Source: Heterotrichella gracilis (lineage: Eukaryota; Sar; Xanthophyceae; Tribonematales; Xanthonemataceae). Taken from it: a stretch of DNA of 64,000 nucleotides. The notes under the pieces are model-generated. The model saw nothing but the letters and a program-made list of their open reading frames with translations, did not search any database and was not told the origin of the DNA. Both the position numbers and the translations under genes were made by a program. Location: NCBI GenBank assembly GCA_032358255.1, contig JAULBX010028160.1:124001-188000 (forward strand). The letters run 5' to 3'. Each line of letters starts with the position of its first letter. The first letter of the stretch is position 1. Below, one piece after another: positions 1 to 11,928 of the stretch.

Positions 1-282
1 GTTTTGGTGATGGCTTTGGCGATGGCTTTGGCGATGGCTTTGGTGAGGGTTTCGGCGAGGGTTTTGGTGATGGCTTGGGCGATTGCTTTGGTGATGGCTT
101 TGGCGATGGCTTTGGTGAAGCCTTGGGCGATGGCTTTGGCGATGGCTTTGGTGAGGGTTTCGGCGAGGGTTTTGGTGATGGCTTGGGCGTTGGCTTTGGT
201 GATGGCTTGGGCGATGGCTTGGGCGATGGCTTGGGTGAGGGTTTCGGCGATGGTTTTGGTGAAATCTTGGGCGATGGCTTGG
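1..282 (-). repeat. coding hexa/dodecanucleotide array encoding (PKPS)n
   Basis: Near-perfect repeats of a 6-base unit (GGCTTT/GGCGAT/GGTGAT on the plus strand) read on the minus strand as PKPS, PKPT and PKAS units. The array is open in several frames because the unit length is a multiple of three. Only the minus frame joins in phase to a signal-peptide exon. Confidence 0.8.
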
Positions 283-1124
283 GTGTTGCCTTGAGCGATC
301 GTTTGGAGGTGGTTGTCACAGGGGTTGAGCCATATGGGTCATAGCCGTTGTCTCGTGAGTAGCCATCTTCAGGCCCATGCTGCTTCAGCTTGCGGTTGTG
401 CACCCTGCAATAGCGCGTCAGCACTCGCAAAGTACATATATAAACCAACGAAATCGAGGTCAATACAACATGCCCTGCCCTTGCACACCTTGGTTGGCTC
501 GGCAGGGTCCGCATATGGGTCAAAGGGCTTAGGGATTAGGGTTCAACTAGGGGTCGCCAGGTGCTGCGCCTGGTGTGTACTATGGTTAGTAGCCACCATT
601 GTGGGTCGTAGGGTTTAGGGTTCAGCTTCTCCTTCAGCACGGCCAGTGTGGGGGTCGCCGGGTGCTGCACCTGGTGTGCAACGTGGTGAGACCCTAAACC
701 CTGAATTAGCCATCATGTGGGTCATGCTGCGCCCGGTGTGTAAAATGGTGAAACCCTACATCCTAAACTAGCCCACCACATGGGTTATACTACTTCACCT
801 TGCGGCTGTGCACCCTGCCAGGTGAGTGGTTGTTAAACCCTAAACCCTAAAGCAGCCACCATATGGGCCATACTGCTTCAGCTTACGGCTGTGCACCCTG
901 CCCAGGTGGGGACTAATAGTCCTGCTCGAAATGGAACCCTATACCCTAAAGCGTGTAGGTTGCGACAGAACAGGGCAGTTGCAGCATGCTCTAGGGTTGC
1001 TTTCCTAGCCTTTCCAGCCTTAGATTTCTAGAGCCTACCTGGTGGGTTCGACTGCGCCCTGGAGCTCCACCCCGGAAGCCAGGGCTGCAAACCCAACCAG
1101 CAACAGCAAAGCTCGCGTCGCCAT
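1..1124 (-). CDS. secreted PKPS-repeat (hydroxyproline-rich type) protein, 5' part
   Basis: This is a two-exon reconstruction. Exon 1 (1124-1039) starts with a signal peptide, [18 protein letters not shown], and ends in phase 2 at a CAG|GTAGGC donor. Exon 2 begins at 404 after a TTGCAG acceptor. The phases match, joining EPTR to [10 protein letters not shown]. Exon 2 then reads through a Gly/Tyr/Asp linker (YDPYGSTP) into an uninterrupted array of Pro-Lys-Pro-Ser/Thr units that runs off the left edge, so the 3' end is missing. Such SP/PK-rich blocks are typical of hydroxyproline-rich cell-wall or extracellular-matrix glycoproteins of green algae (pherophorin and related linkers), so secretion and a wall or matrix role are inferred. 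The C-terminal domain that would name the family is not visible. Intron 1 (1038-405) holds decayed copies of the exon 2 start. About 163 codons lie in the window. Confidence 0.72.
786..905 (-). repeat. decayed copies of PKPS-gene exon 2 start in intron 1
   Basis: Two minus-strand segments (about 827-786 and 905-866) repeat the acceptor CAG followed by GGTGCACAGCCGCAAG and the next ~25 bases of exon 2. The first copy has an in-frame TAG (AAG GTG AAG TAG). The second reads on as [14 protein letters not shown] before a CCCTAAA-type stretch. Further fragments of the same block lie at about 535-600, 640-690 and 710-760. They are unlikely to be used as exons because the copy at 404 joins directly into the long PKPS frame. 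Confidence 0.65.
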
Positions 1125-2886
1125 CGGAGGGTGGTGGCGGGGCTCTAGGTGTAGGAGGTAGAGTGGGTGGTCTGGGGGTTACGACGCAGACTTCGCCTGA
1201 TATTCAGGACCTCTGCCTGTGGCAAGAGGGCAAGGGGAGTGTAAGCAAGTGAGCACAAGTTGGCGGTTGGTCTCGTAAAGGGGTGGTGGCGTTGAGTGTA
1301 AGGAGGGCATTTTGCCACTACTACGACTTTGCCAAGCACGAGTACTCATGAATACAGTCCATGTGCGCATGCCAAACTGGCAGTACGTGCACTGCAGACC
1401 GTGGCAAGCTGTTAGCAGCGCCATCCCACCGTCACGAAAGTTTCTCACCTGTTAACGGGTTGCCTGCGTTTGCAAGACCGCAGATGGATCAAACGCAGAT
1501 ATCGAGTGGGGCGGGACAGCTGGCAGCATGCCACAGCCCAAACGGCAACCTTTCTTGTCCAGTCTCTGTGGGTTGTCCAGAAAGTGGAAATGGAGTGGCT
1601 GCCAAAGGACCAAACTGCATGGGTTCCCTTTGCACCCCAACCCGCCACCTACTGACGCCACCACAAGGGTGAATGCAGCCGCTAGCGAATATTCCCCGAC
1701 GGTTTAGCGCTCAGCCCAAGTTGGGGCCTTAAAAAACCCTAGAAACCCTATCAGGCCAAAGGATGCGCCGCAGTGCAACCGTTGCAGTGCACTGTGGGGA
1801 GCAGCAGTGCTAAGCACGGGTGTAGTGTACCGTACCTGCTGATAATTTGCTAGACAGCGTCGAATCTCAAGGGCTTTTTTTTGCCTCTGAGGGGTGTAAC
1901 TAAGTTAACTTAATTACAACTTGGCCCCCCAACTACGCCTCTGTGCGTTCCCTTTCTTTCTTTCTTTCTTTCTTAAATTCCACCAGCTGCCAGCCGTGAC
2001 AGACACACGCTGACTTGGCTGTTGCAGGTTGTGGTGCCTAGAGATGCCTAAAACCCTTGCCAGACTCTGCCAGTGGGGCAAAAAATCACAAGTTCGAAGT
2101 GATGACCGTCCCCACGGTGGGGAAAAGGTTACAGTTATCGCAGTTAAAAGGTCAATGGACAAAGCTGGCTTTGGGTGGCTGCTGACCGGTGCTGGAACCC
2201 TTACCCCAATCTGTGACACAATCATCCACTGACCTTTAACAAATGCATGGCTGCAAGAAGAATACAACCTTCTTGGTGGTCCCCTTGGTCCCTGGGACTT
2301 GGGAAAGTTTCTTGGTGGTCCCCTTGGCGCCATGGAATGGCATGCGCGGAGCGTTTGGATCCTGCAATAATGCCCTAAGTGGGCCACTGGCCAGTGCTAG
2401 TTGAGTGAAGATGTTGGTAAGCTTGCACAACAGAACATAAGATGCTGTATTCTTCATCCAAAGCTCAGGTTGTTGTTTTATGCAGAGTAGATTTTGGTCA
2501 ATTCCCATGCCACCCCCGTTCGCAATTCCTAAAGTGCCCCCCTTCTTACAAGTTGACTAAAAACTTTGCAAGCGACAAGTTTCCTGGGACTGACAGAAAG
2601 AGCCAGCCGGCACGCATCCTTGTGATAGAACACTGCAATCCTGCTTCTCCTTCGCCGTCTGTACAGCTGGATACCTGCTGCGCGTTCAACCCTTGACCAA
2701 ACCCCCGGCATCACCGTCTATACTTTCAATCTTGGTCGTCACACGGCGGGAAAGGCTTTCAACCGCTGTGCATACATATGCAATAGCAACGCTTTCTATT
2801 CATGGGGCAGAATGACGTGTTTTGGTCTGAATGTGGCGCCCTAGCGGTACCATCGCGCAACCGGTGATTCAGCACTGGCAGCAACC
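1125..2886. other. intergenic region between divergent genes
   Basis: This interval separates the PKPS gene (leftward) from CDC27 (rightward) and must contain both promoters. I found no ORF with recognisable protein content. It holds a CTTT microsatellite at 1951-1974 and a short direct repeat of TTGGTGGTCCCCTTGG near 2271-2290 and 2312-2327. No TATA box or operator could be assigned with confidence. Confidence 0.6.
1951..1974. repeat. CTTT microsatellite
   Basis: About six perfect tandem CTTT units lie between the two divergent genes. This is a simple sequence repeat with no evident function. Confidence 0.9.
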
Positions 2887-5800
2887 ATGGAGAGCCACTT
2901 GACCGCGTGCATACACGAGTCGCTCTCTCTCTACCTCTACGACAATGCAAAGTTCCTGGCGGAGAGGCTGTACGCGGAAAACCCCTCAGAGGTGCGGTGC
3001 CATACCCCACAGGCACTCTGCACCTTGCATTCCATTCCAGGTTCAGCCACGGTCCTTCACCTTTGCACCATTGGCCAGTGAACGACCGTTATTTTGCAGC
3101 TGTACATTACATGCTGTTGCTACTGGATGGCCCTTTTTCTAGCAGCTGCATGCTGCCAGGGTTCCCCACCAGATGCTGCAACTTATTGACAGCCAATCTG
3201 CAGCCATGTGTGCCTTTTGCCCCTGCATTTCACCCTCCCTAGCAATTGCATTTCGCTGCTGTTCCTACCCAGCTTCAGCCACGGTTCCACCCCAGTCCTA
3301 CAAACCCCGGTCACCAATTGTATTGCATGGTCTAGATGCAGCCACTAATTAGCAGCTACTGTCAACCATGCGGTAGTCCTTTTGCACGCCCTCTGCAGCC
3401 TGGTGGGCAACGTATCGCCTGTGCCTCTACCAGCTGCGTACATGAACCCATCCCTCAGTCCAATTCCCTACGATGCGATTCCATTGGTTTCAGTCATGGT
3501 CTCCAAGTCAGGGTGCAACCACCATACGGTAGCCACTCTTTACCCTGCGGCAGTCCATTTGCACGCCTTTTGCACCCGGATGGGCACTGGTTGTTGCAAG
3601 GTTTCGCCTGTGCCTCTGTGCCAGCTGCACGCATGACCCCTCTTCATGCCCATGCAGGCCAATGTCTACCTGCTTGCCACCTGCTACTACCGCGCCAACC
3701 AGTCGTATCGAGCACTGCATATACTCCAAGGTGGGTCATATGGATATCACAGAGTGGGGTTAGGTCAGCTGGTCTATCCCTCTGCAGGGTGCTCATCAGG
3801 CCGCTACCTGCTGGCGCTGTGCTGCATGCCTAGGGTTTAGGGTTCTCAGCTCATCCAACCATTTCACTGCAGGGTGCTCCTCAGCCCAGTGCCGCTACCT
3901 TTTGGCGCTGTGCTGCACTTTCAGGGTTTAGGGTTTAGGGTTTTTGGATTAGGGTATCAGCTCATGATTCCTCCCGTTGCAGGGTGTTCATCGGCGCAGT
4001 GCCGCTACCTGCTGGCGCTGTGCTGCATGCAATTGGGCAAGCTGAGCGATGCTGAGAAGGCGCTGGACTGCAAGCACGGGGAGGTGCGTGCTACACAAAC
4101 CCTTAACCCTAAATAGCGCTTCAGTGCCCCAACCCTATGCTGCATGCAACTGGGCAAGCTGAGTGACGCCGAGAAGGCGCTGAACTGCAAGCACTGGGAG
4201 GTGCGCCGCCACGCAAAACTTTAAACCCTAAGGGGTAAACAGTTAACATAACCTGCGTTGCAGCTGGACTGCAAGCAAGGGGGGGGGTGCGCTGCCTCAC
4301 AAACCAGTAACTCCTAGCCTGTGTTGCCAGCACCCTTCGGCTTACTTCTTCAACTGCATTCAGCGCTCCATATCCATTCGTGAGTGAGCCGCCTCCACCA
4401 AATCCCCAGGGGCAAATCCAAAAATCGCCTCAAATCTGCCAACCCTGCACAGGTCCCGCACGGCGGCGCTTGCCAGTCCCTGCTTGCGCATTTGCACGCT
4501 GCGCTTACAATAAACACAATCACCGTCAAAACCTATCAATCTTTCCCCCACCAAGCAACCGCATGGTCCAGCCGACCAGTGCCTCCTTGAACCGCATTCT
4601 TTTTTTTCGAAATGATGGTTCGAAATTGCCCGACACACCACAGGTCCCCCATGGTGCTGCTGCCCAATACCTGCTCGGCCGCATCTGCAAGATGTCCAGC
4701 TCCCAAATTCCACCAAATTTTTATTTATAAAAATCCCAATCTTCTTTTCCGGGAACTCGGTGCTGCAGATATCCCATCCATTTGGCGGTCAACCAACTCC
4801 TCCCTCTTCCTCCACAGGTGCCCCACAGCGCCGCGGGCCAGTAGCTGCTTGGCCGCATATCCACGCTGTGTAACTTAAACAATACCCCATAAAATGACAT
4901 TTATCCCTGCAATACATCCCCTTAGGAACTCGGTGCTGCAGGTATTTCCTACTTTTAGTGGTATATTTCTTCCCCCACCCTCCCTCTCGTCGCCACAGGT
5001 GCCCCATGGTGCCGCTGGCCAATACCTGCTCGGCCGCATCTGCACCCTGTCCAACCGCCACCAGTCTGCCAAGGAGCACTACTTCAACGCGCTCAAGCTG
5101 GACCCCACGCTGTGGAGCGCGTATGCGGAGCTGTGCAAGCATGGTGCGAACCGCAATCCGGCACCAAGTACCCTGCATCCCCACATATAAAGGTTGCATC
5201 CCAGCATGCTCGGGGTGTCCTTCTGTATCCCATTTGCACCCCCAGCAGACACTTGCGCATGCATCCCACCAGTCCGCTAAGGAGCACTACTTTAATGCCC
5301 TCAAGCTGGACCCTACGCTGTGGAGCGCGTACGCGGAGCTGTGCAAGCATGGTGGGGACCAGCAACACACCTGCATCCCAGCTTGCATCCCCAGCAATGC
5401 AGCTCCACAACAGCAGCGTACCATAACCCCAATGGCGCATTTGGACCCGAGTGCTGGGGGTTATTCGAGCATTGGAACCTGATGTTAACATTTAGTGTCC
5501 AATGCATTACAGAATGGAGATTGCATCTTATTTATGTGTCATTCCATCTTTGTTCAAGTCGAGCTTTTCATTTACCTTCTTGCGGTTTCCTCTGTTCTAC
5601 CAGGGGGCGAGGACCAAGCCAAGGTGATCTACGCACCCAGCCGATTCTCCTTCCCCCCCGAACACCCCCTCGACACAGCCGCCACCCCCTCCGTGGCCGC
5701 CACCCCCCCCTCCGGTGGGGGCACAGCCAGCCTGGCACCCCCCACGCGGCCCCAGGGGGCGCGGCACCACCACCACCACCACCACCCACCACTCCCCGAG

Positions 5801-8800
5801 GAGGCAACCCCAGTGAGCCAGGTGTCTGCCAACTCGGCGCCCAATACCCTACTAGGGTTGAGGCCGGGGGGCGAAGCCAGCCAGGTCGGGTTTCTGGCGG
5901 GGTTTGGGGTTGTTGGGGTGCGCTGGGGCCCATTGGTAGTCCGGGGAAAGGTGGGGTGGGGGCTGGGGAGTAGGTTGCTGCACAGGGCTGGTTGGTCCCT
6001 CGACATTTGGGACTGGGTGCTACTCTGGCGGTACTGCTGGGATGTGTGTTAGAAAACACAGAGCTTTGAGGAGAGAGTGTGTCCCCTTGACCTCTCTTGC
6101 AAAACCCTCAAACTGAAATTTTGCTCATTTACTATCATCCAATGATAAAAACAACCTACTAAAATAGGCTGGTTGGGGCAAGGCATTAGGGCTGGGTGCT
6201 GATCTGGCTGTAATGCTGGAACGCATGTTAGTAAGGAAGGTTTGTTACGCTGCGGCGATGGAGGGGCGCACACTGTGAGAGTGCTGTATCACGCTTCCCT
6301 GGCTGTGTGGCTGGAACACGTGTTGTCACACACTTCTCCTCCCCAGACCCACCCACCAGGATCTGAGCACCAGTGACAGCATGGGGTTTCTCACCCTTCC
6401 CCATTACGCACGCCTGAATTTGTCCTGATCTGAAATATCGACTGATGATATTTATTTGTTTTTTCCAAAACCAAACAGTAATCACCCTAATCAAGCTACC
6501 CTAAACCACCAAACCCCCCTTTACCTCCCCACCCACCCACCCACCCACAGGAGCCCAGCAGCAGCACCAGCACCGCCATGGGCACCCCCACCCAGGGACC
6601 ATTTGTGACCCCATCACCAGCCGCCGCACCCTCCGGTCCCCCACCCGCCCCCCGCCTCAACGGGCAGGCACCCCAGCGCCAGCACCACATGCAATCAACG
6701 GGAGGCACGGGGTCGCCCATGCCAGGTGCGGCCTAAAAGGGAAAAGAAATACAAAATGTGGTGAATTTCCGGGCCCGTGCTTTTGCCGGTATTGCTCGTA
6801 GCTGTCATTTCCGGTGCAGATGGAAGTTAAATTGGGTTGAGGAATTTCCAGCACCCTGCACCACATGCACAGCAAGGTTGCATGGAGGTAACCAACCACC
6901 AAAAAAAAAAGCTGTTTGCAAACCCACCCCTACCCCTACCTTACCCGCAAACCATCACCCTCCCTCACCACACGTACGTATAGGGTGCACCCCATAGGCG
7001 TCAACCACGCCACAGCCACGCCGCATATTCAACCCCCCACCCCCTACCCCTCACATTTTGCAGGCAACCAGCAGTGGAAGTTCATGGATGAGGGCAAGCT
7101 GCGCAAGGTGTCTGGGAGGCTGTTCCCAGACCCCGGGTCGCAGCAACCAGGGGGGAAAACGGGGCCGGTGGGGGGTGTGGGGACTTCGCACCCCCAACCA
7201 GACTCCGGCCCTGTCGAGATGCCTTCGCTGCTGGACCCTGTGCGACTGGGGGGAGGTGGGTGGTGGGGGTGCTGGTGGGGGGTTCTGGGTACGCAGGGGG
7301 AGGGGTGCATGCGTGGGTTGCGGGGGGTTGCGGGGGTGGTATGGCATTGGACTGTGGTGGCGGAGGCCTACCAGCATTTGTGATGCATGTCTTTGATTCA
7401 CGTGCCGCTGCCGCGATGCGTTGAATGTACTTTCCATACCACCCCCGCCACATGATGTCCTCTACCTAACCTCCACCTGCGCATTTACCAGCCGCAGAAG
7501 AGGCTTCCTACCCCCGCTGCGTAACTGAATCCGCTCCCCCCCCTCCGCAGGCGCCTCCGGCAAGACCCCCCAGGGCCTGGCGGCGGTGCTATCGCTGCTG
7601 CGGGTGCTTGCGGAAGGCTACCTGCATCTGTGCATGTACCGGTGCAGGGAGGCGCTGGATGCGTTTGCCAGGCTGCCCTCGCGCCATGCGGCTACCGGCT
7701 GGGTGCTCTGCCAGGTAAGGGATTGTACAGGGGTCACCCTTCACTTTGACACAAATTAAGGAAAGAAACAGTAAAGGAATCTCGTGAAGATGGATGTATG
7801 TATCTCCGTCCTATTGCAATTGAGCGCAATTCCGATGGTAGGATCTAAGGTCATGAAAGGGTGCAGATGGGGTGTTTGCCAGGCTGCCCTCGCGCCATGC
7901 GGCAACCGGCTGGGTGCTGTGCCAGGTAAGGATGCTACCATTAGACAGATTAAATGGCTAATATTTGAAAGGAAGTAACACAAAGGTATTGAACATTGAT
8001 AGAGTTGCATGTTAGTCCAAGGGGGGTGTATCCTTGCATGAAACTATCCAGGGGAGGCGACAGTCGCCACTGGCGAGGCACACCTTGCTGCGTCTTGAGC
8101 AGCGTTGATAGCTCGTACTCGATAACAACGACTAGGCTTAACGGAAACGTTGCCCAATGGAAGCAAAAGATGCCGAGAGAGTGCCTGGACGTTTTGCCTG
8201 CAACCCTTGTTCCTTGATGTTTGACGATTTCGAAATCGACGCCAATGGCCTGTCCTAGTGAGGGTAAATGTTTTTATTGCACTGGCCGTTTCAGAGCGCT
8301 TTATGCTGCTTTTCTCTGCGAACCTACGGCCCCAATGGTATAAGGGATGCGTGTGCGAGGCTATTGGATGTGTGCCGCTTTGGGCGTCTTCGAAACCAAT
8401 GCGTCGAATTGGGTATAAATGTTCGCATGGCCGTGTGGGTGGCGCAACTGGCGTTGTGTTCGAATCCTACAGCAGAAACGTATACTCGATCCAGTAACGA
8501 CCCCGGGCCTTGCTGCTGCAAGTCTTTAACGTTTGAGTGGCTTCAAACCCACTCGTCCATCGCCAAACGAGCCTCGCCTGGGCGCGCCCAGCGGGGCTCG
8601 AGCGACTCTCGCCGAAGGGCGACATGCGCCAAAAAAATAAGTAGAAAAATGATACATCAGAGTAAGTTGTGCATTAAAAATCTATTCATTCTTGGACAAC
8701 ATACCTTTGATTTGCTTTCCTGCCAAATTTCTACTGTTTTCTGACCACTGAGCCGCTGCGCTGTGGCAGGTGGGGCGGTGCCACTTTGAGGCTGTTGACT

Positions 8801-11800
8801 ACGCGCGGGCGCTGCGCTACTTTGGAATGGCAAGGGAGGTGGACGCGCGCAGGCTGGAGGTGAGTGGAGTGTGTGGTGGTGGTGCGTGTGTGGTGGTGGT
8901 GGTGGGGGGAGGGCGGCGGCGAGTTGGAATCGTGGGGTGATGGTGATGGTGGGGTGTGGGTGGGTGTATTTCCGGTGCTGTGGACGGCGTTGGGCTGCGT
9001 TGGCTAGGAGAGCGCGCAGGCTGGAGGTGGTTGTTGTTGTTGGTGGTGGTGCAGCTTACTAACCATACCCTAAACCCTGACCCTAAACCCCCACCCACCC
9101 CCGCAGGACCTTGACACCACCTCCACCTGCCTGTGGCACCTTCGGAGGGAGGTTGACCTGTCCTCACTGGCCCAGGAGGCGCTGGCGCTGGACAGGCTTG
9201 CGCCCCAGGCCTGGTGCGCCATGGGCAACTGCTTCAGCCTCCAAAAGGTGGGTGGGTGGTGGTGGTGGCGGTGGGGATTACGGTTTTGCACCAGGCCATG
9301 AGGGGGGTGGAGCGTATTGTGGCGGTGGTGGTGGGTGATGCGGGTGGGCAGGGCCTTCCTTAGCTCCACGAGGCGCCTGCACTCGACTGCCTGGTGCGCC
9401 ATGGGCAACTGCTTCAACCTGCAAAAGGTGGGCGGGTGGGGTGGGGGACTGCGGGTATGAACAAGCTCAACATCAAGGCGGTGGGGGGTTGGAGCATGTG
9501 TTGGCGGTGGTGATGCCAGGACCCCTGCTATACCAAGGCATCCACGCCCTCCCCTGCATCACCACCGGTGGAACCCCTGCTATACCAACGCATCCACGCT
9601 GTACGGCCCTAATGTTCACACCCCTGAAACCCTTCCACCCCAGAACCTCAATTACCAAGCTCCCTAGAAATCGTATATAATACCCTACCTAGAAACCTTG
9701 CGTAATGCCCTACGCTATCCGCAGGAGCACGAGCATGCGCTGCGGTTCTTCCAGCGCGCGCTCCAGCTTGACCCCTGCTACACATACGCGTACACACTGT
9801 GCGGCCACGAGTACCTGGCGGCGGACGACTTCGACAAGGCGATCGCATGCTACCGCAATGCGATCCGGGTGGATCCTAGGCACTACAATGCATGGTGCGG
9901 GTTGGTGGTGGCGGGGGGCGTGTGCTGTGGGTGGGGCGCCTTTTGCATCTAAATTTCCTCTGTGTGCATTTGAAGTTAACGTGGTAAAAGTTGAAGTCTT
10001 AAGGAAGGATGAAGGGTAAAGCGTGTATGGGGAGTTGATGGTGGTGTCGTGCATGCCATACAAGCAGCCATGGTATATGTACTCTCAAGGACGCCATGGT
10101 ATCGTGGTCGGGGCTGCAAAACTCTTGTCAAGGGTTTCCATTCTCGACTGTAAACCCTGAACCCCGTGCTCTGCAGGTATGGCATGGGCCTGGTGGTGTA
10201 CCGCCAAGAAAAGTACGTGGCTGCTGAAAAGTACTTCCGCAAGAGCCTGGAGCTGAATGAGCGCTCCTCGGTGCTGCGCTGCTATCTGGGCATGGCGCTG
10301 GCTAAGCAGGGGAGGGCAGGGGAGGCATTGGAAGCGCTGGAGCTGGCGATACAGGTGGGGGGCGGCGGTGGTGCCTGCGGCGGTGGTGGTGGGATGGTGG
10401 TTGCCGCGGTGGTGGTGGTGGTGGGCATGGCGCTGGCCAAGCAGGGGAGGCTCTGGAGGCTCTGGAGCTGGCGATGCAGGTGTGGTGGTGGTGGTGGAGC
10501 GCAGTGGACAGGGATGGTGATAGTTATGGCAGCCAGCTGTCGAGGACGGGCATGGATTGTGTGGCGAGTGCGTAGCCTGAACCTTTACCATGATCAGCAT
10601 AAGCTTATGATTGAACCTTGCCATCGTTGCAAATATACCATTTTTTTATTGTAAGTGGAGGGCAGGTGAGGCGCTGGAAACACTGGAGCTTGCAATGGAG
10701 GCGGGTAGCAATACAGGCACAGGCAATTCAATGCAGAATCATGCTGACCCCTAATCTACCCCTTACCCCCGGTCCTTGGCCCTGCTTGGAACCCCCTCCC
10801 CCTCCCCCTTTTTGCAGGCCGATGCGCGCAACCCCCTTGCCAAGTTTGAGAAGGCGCAGGTGCTGCTGGGCCAGGACCGCCACCTGGATGCGTTGCAGCA
10901 GCTGCAGCAACTACGGGTGGGTGTGGGCAGTGGAGGAAAGGGGGGAAGGGGGGTGCTCACTTGGCTGTTATGGGGTTTGGGGATTAGGGTTAGGATTTAC
11001 AATTAGGGTTTAGGGTAGGTGCTGCTGCGGTAGGACCGCCACCTGGAGGCGCTGCAGCAGCTGCAGCAACTACGGGTGGGTGTGGGCAGTGGGGGAAGGG
11101 GGGGAAAGGGGGAAAGGGGGGTGCAGCACGTGGCTGTTATGGGGTTCAGGGATTAGGGTTAGAATTTACAATTAGGGTTTGGGGTAACAACGGGTGGATG
11201 TGGGGGGTGGGGGGAAGGGGCGGAGGGGAGGGTGCATCATTTGGGTGTTTTGTGGGGTAAAGGTAGGGTGTAGGGTAGGTGCGCTGCAGCAGCTACCAGT
11301 GGTGGGTGGTGGTGGGGTGGGCTGGCCAGCACAGCCACCCACATTTGCACCCCACCCAACTCAGCCAACACAGGCCAACCTGATTCCCCCCACAAACATA
11401 ATCACCCCGCTCCTTTTCTCGAGGACATCGCCCCCAAGGAGGCCAGCGTGTACCTGCGCATGGGCCGTACCAGCAAGATGCTGCACTGGCTTACCCTGTG
11501 CACACCACCACCACCACCACCACCCACAGGCCAACCTGATTCCCCCCACCCACCTACTCACTCCGATCTTGACTCCCCCAGGACATCGCGCCCAAGGAGG
11601 CCAGCATGTACCTGCTCATGGGACGCACCAGCAAGATGCTGCACACCCCGTGAACACCCCCAACCACCCCCGTCACCAGGCATCTCCCAATCCAATGCCC
11701 GTGCTTGACGACAGTACCCCCCATTCCCCCCAGGACATCGCGCCCAAGGAAGCCAGCGTGTACCTGCTCATGGGGCGCATCAGCAAGAAGCTGCACATGA

Positions 11801-11928
11801 CAGATGACGCAATGACATACCTGTGCGCCGCCCTGGACCTCCAGCCGCCATCCGCCGACACCAACCTCATCAAAGGAGCCATCGACAAGGTCAGGCAGGC
11901 CGATGACTCGGACGAGGAGCAGATTTGA
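2887..11928 (+). CDS. CDC27: anaphase-promoting complex subunit 3 (CDC27), TPR protein
   Basis: CDC27 is a TPR scaffold of the APC/C ubiquitin ligase that docks the IR tails of CDC20/CDH1 and APC10. Fourteen exons splice in phase: 2887-2991, 3658-3730, 3983-4083, 4999-5143, 5604-5812 (or -5821), 6551-6725, 7064-7255, 7551-7714, 8770-8859, 9107-9247, 9725-9894, 10177-10354, 10818-10916, 11734-11928, giving about 678 residues (plant homologues ~720-740). The N-terminal TPR block (~1-140) includes YLLATCYYRANQSYRALHIL and GAAGQYLLGRIC. A low-complexity Pro/Ser/His linker follows (~145-300), then the family motif RKVSGRLF and the C-terminal TPR superhelix (~335-655) with WCAMGNCFSLQ, TYAYTLCGHEY and HYNAWYGMG. 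The tail is acidic (DDSDEEQI). The start has good context (GCAACCATGG). Introns contain many partial exon copies, listed separately. Family assignment is secure; the exon 5 donor is uncertain. Confidence 0.93.
3788..4292 (+). repeat. partial copies of CDC27 exon 3 on both sides of the exon
   Basis: Two upstream copies (3788-3830, 3873-3918) repeat the acceptor plus the first ~45 bases of exon 3 (LLALCCM). Two downstream copies (4138-4205 and the shorter 4256-4292) repeat the exon 3' half plus the donor. The true exon (3983-4083) is the only one carrying both ends. TTTAGGG/CCCTAA motifs lie between the copies. Confidence 0.88.
4451..5354 (+). repeat. partial copies of CDC27 exon 4
   Basis: Upstream, three copies (4451-4503, 4644-4695, 4818-4870) repeat the acceptor and the start of exon 4 (GAAGQYLLGRIC); the third has a TAG. 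The true exon is 4999-5143. Downstream, 5269-5354 repeats the 3' two-thirds (AKEHYFNALKLDPTLWSAY) plus a GTGGGG donor but lacks an acceptor. Confidence 0.88.
7866..11646 (+). repeat. partial copies of CDC27 exons 8-14 in their flanking introns
   Basis: Downstream (donor-side) copies: exon 8 at 7866-7929, exon 9 at about 9009-9030, exon 10 at 9371-9430, exon 12 at 10424-10484 and 10661-10700, exon 13 at 11017-11082 and 11276-11305. Fragments of exon 11 (CCCCTGCTATACCAA) lie upstream of it at about 9530-9606. Two acceptor-side copies of the last exon lie at 11424-11486 and 11580-11646, and the second reaches an in-frame TGA. Each copy is diverged by point changes or truncated. Confidence 0.85.

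Noticed and set aside
4-344. Plus-strand open frames rich in Ala/Met/Val or Gly/Asp/Phe over the left-edge repeat
   Set aside because: The 6-base period keeps several frames open by chance. Only the minus PKPS frame joins in phase to a signal-peptide exon.
3788-3918. Exon 3 copies of CDC27 as mutually exclusive alternative exons
   Set aside because: They lack donors and run into stops or TTTAGGG sequence, so they cannot replace the real exon.
11194-11928. Single 244-codon open frame covering the end of CDC27
   Set aside because: It runs through two degenerate exon copies and the intron before the true last exon; only the part from 11734 fits the family.
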